Origin: Pirellulales bacterium
Lineage (GTDB): Bacteria; Planctomycetota; Planctomycetia; Pirellulales; Lacipirellulaceae
Length of the DNA stretch: 64,000 nt
NCBI GenBank assembly: GCA_022841705.1
Contig: JALHQZ010000002.1
Coordinates: forward strand, 1,674,001-1,738,000
Direction: 5' to 3'
Position 1 is the stretch's first letter. Each line of letters begins with the position of its first letter. The notes under the pieces were generated by a model. The model had not been told where the DNA came from, made no database searches, and saw only the letters and a list, made by a program, of their open reading frames with translations. This document shows positions 63,326 to 64,000 of this stretch, piece by piece. A program made the position numbers and the translations under genes.

Positions 63326-64000
63326 GTGGTCTTAATCCTCAGTCTTGCTGCTGCTTGCCTAATCGGCGCCACCCTTGCGCTCCGGGGGCTGCTGCCCGCC
63401 GCGAGGCTCTGTTTACCCCTCGCGCTGGTCAGTCCCGGCTGGGCCGTTCAGTATGTTGGCGCTATTCCGATTGAAGCCCGCAGCGTCGCTCTGGGTTTCG
63501 GCATCCTGCTGCTTCTCGCCACCGGAAGGGGTCGACTGCTCGCGCGGCCCAATTTGCTCGATGCCCTCGTGCTGCTGCTGATCGCGGGGGGAGTCGCCAC
63601 GCTGGTGACGAATGGTCTGCTTGGTCCCACCACCGTGGTGGCGGAAGTGATGGCGTGGCTGCTGCCCTATCTCTACGGCCGGCTCCTGCTCGCGTCGCCG
63701 GCCGATGTCCGCGCCACCGTACCGTATGTCGCTTGGCCCGCCGTCGGCTTCGCGCTGCTCGCTGGGCTCGAAGCGGTCAGCCATCAGAATCTGCTGAACC
63801 AACTCCTGGGCCGCACCGGGTCGTGGGCCGGTGAATTCAACCAGCGCTTCGGCTTGCGCCGTGCGGAAGGGCATCTCGAACATCCCATCTTCTTCGGCCT
63901 GATGCTCGCGAGCCTCATGCCGTGGCTGTTGCAACTCCGCCGCTCCGGATCGCAGTGGGGCCACAGTTCACTCTGGCGCTACGCACCGCTGCTGCTTTGT
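63326..64000 (+). CDS. O-antigen ligase/polymerase-like membrane protein (partial, runs off right edge)
   Basis: 225 residues are open from a GTG at 63326 to the edge; a TGA 15 bases upstream in frame limits the start. Six or more membrane helices (VLILSLAAACLIGATLALRG, SVALGFGILLLLATG, LLDALVLLLIAGGVATLVTNG, ...). The segment FNQRFGLRRAEGHLEHPIFFGLML matches O-antigen ligase/polymerase (Wzy/WaaL-like) proteins, which carry R..G...HP.. before a helix. Expected role: joining repeat units outside the cytoplasmic membrane. No strong ribosome binding site is seen before the GTG, so the start is uncertain. Confidence 0.75.
   Translation, partial: MVLILSLAAACLIGATLALRGLLPAARLCLPLALVSPGWAVQYVGAIPIEARSVALGFGILLLLATGRGRLLARPNLLDALVLLLIAGGVATLVTNGLLGPTTVVAEVMAWLLPYLYGRLLLASPADVRATVPYVAWPAVGFALLAGLEAVSHQNLLNQLLGRTGSWAGEFNQRFGLRRAEGHLEHPIFFGLMLASLMPWLLQLRRSGSQWGHSSLWRYAPLLLC

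Noticed and set aside
1..64000. CRISPR arrays, rRNA genes, complete tRNA genes
   Set aside because: None seen: no regularly spaced direct repeats of about 25-40 bases, no rRNA-like stretches, and only a 3' tRNA fragment.

Overview
The window looks like a planctomycete (Planctomycetota) chromosome carrying a large integrated element. The phylum call rests on a DUF1559 pseudopilin with the N-terminal methylation motif and C-terminal H-X9-DG signature, the remains of a second DUF1559 gene, a DUF1573 protein, a RoxA-like dihaem cytochrome and several typical planctomycete secreted proteins. This is family knowledge plus what can be read here; no database search was run.

Layout. (1) 1-16 kb: an AT-richer, transposon-battered cargo region. 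On the minus strand it holds a family 39 glycosyltransferase (cut by the left edge), DUF1559 pseudopilin, phytanoyl-CoA-dioxygenase-like enzyme, C39-like/DUF1573 protein, a membrane-anchored exported protein and a Cys-rich exported peptide; on the plus strand a MauE/thioredoxin-like redox protein and a second family 39 glycosyltransferase. It is punctuated by two palindromic miniature elements (two copies each), an intact IS4-type element sitting inside a decayed DUF1559 gene, and ISAs1, ISKra4 and IS630 relics. (2) 16-25 kb: a minus-strand lipid/redox cluster of RoxA-like dihaem cytochrome, a partner c-type cytochrome, membrane patatin phospholipase, a small membrane protein and a class 3 lipase. 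(3) 25-30 kb: a serine protease-DNA/RNA nuclease fusion and a Cys-rich lipoprotein. (4) 29.7-32.3 kb: a plasmid-type replication module with a KfrA-like coiled-coil DNA-binding protein, a dense array of short repeats, a candidate counter-transcribed RNA and an RP-C (RepC-like) initiator. (5) 33-48.8 kb: a defence-island-like stretch with an uncharacterised large-protein/membrane-protein pair, membrane Mrr nuclease (intact and broken copies), two paralogues ending in clamp-binding-like peptides, a tyrosine integrase plus the tail of another, and a complete ABC-three-component (ABC-3C) operon. (6) 48,821-48,867: the 3' part of a tRNA-Met(CAU) gene without its 5' part, the expected scar of tyrosine-recombinase integration, which I read as the right boundary of the element. 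(7) 48.9-64 kb: GC-rich exopolysaccharide locus with priming sugar transferase, flippase, glycosyltransferases, acyltransferases, sulfotransferase, a fused epimerase-like protein, a polymerase/ligase-like protein cut by the right edge, and a histidine kinase, Hpt protein and NtrC-type sigma-54 activator.

How they fit together. The RepC module, integrase and tRNA scar suggest an integrative plasmid-like element carrying defence and accessory cargo. The polysaccharide locus appears self-regulated: a GG-N10-GC sigma-54 promoter with a perfect palindrome about 165 bp upstream precedes the priming transferase, and the matching activator is encoded in the same locus.
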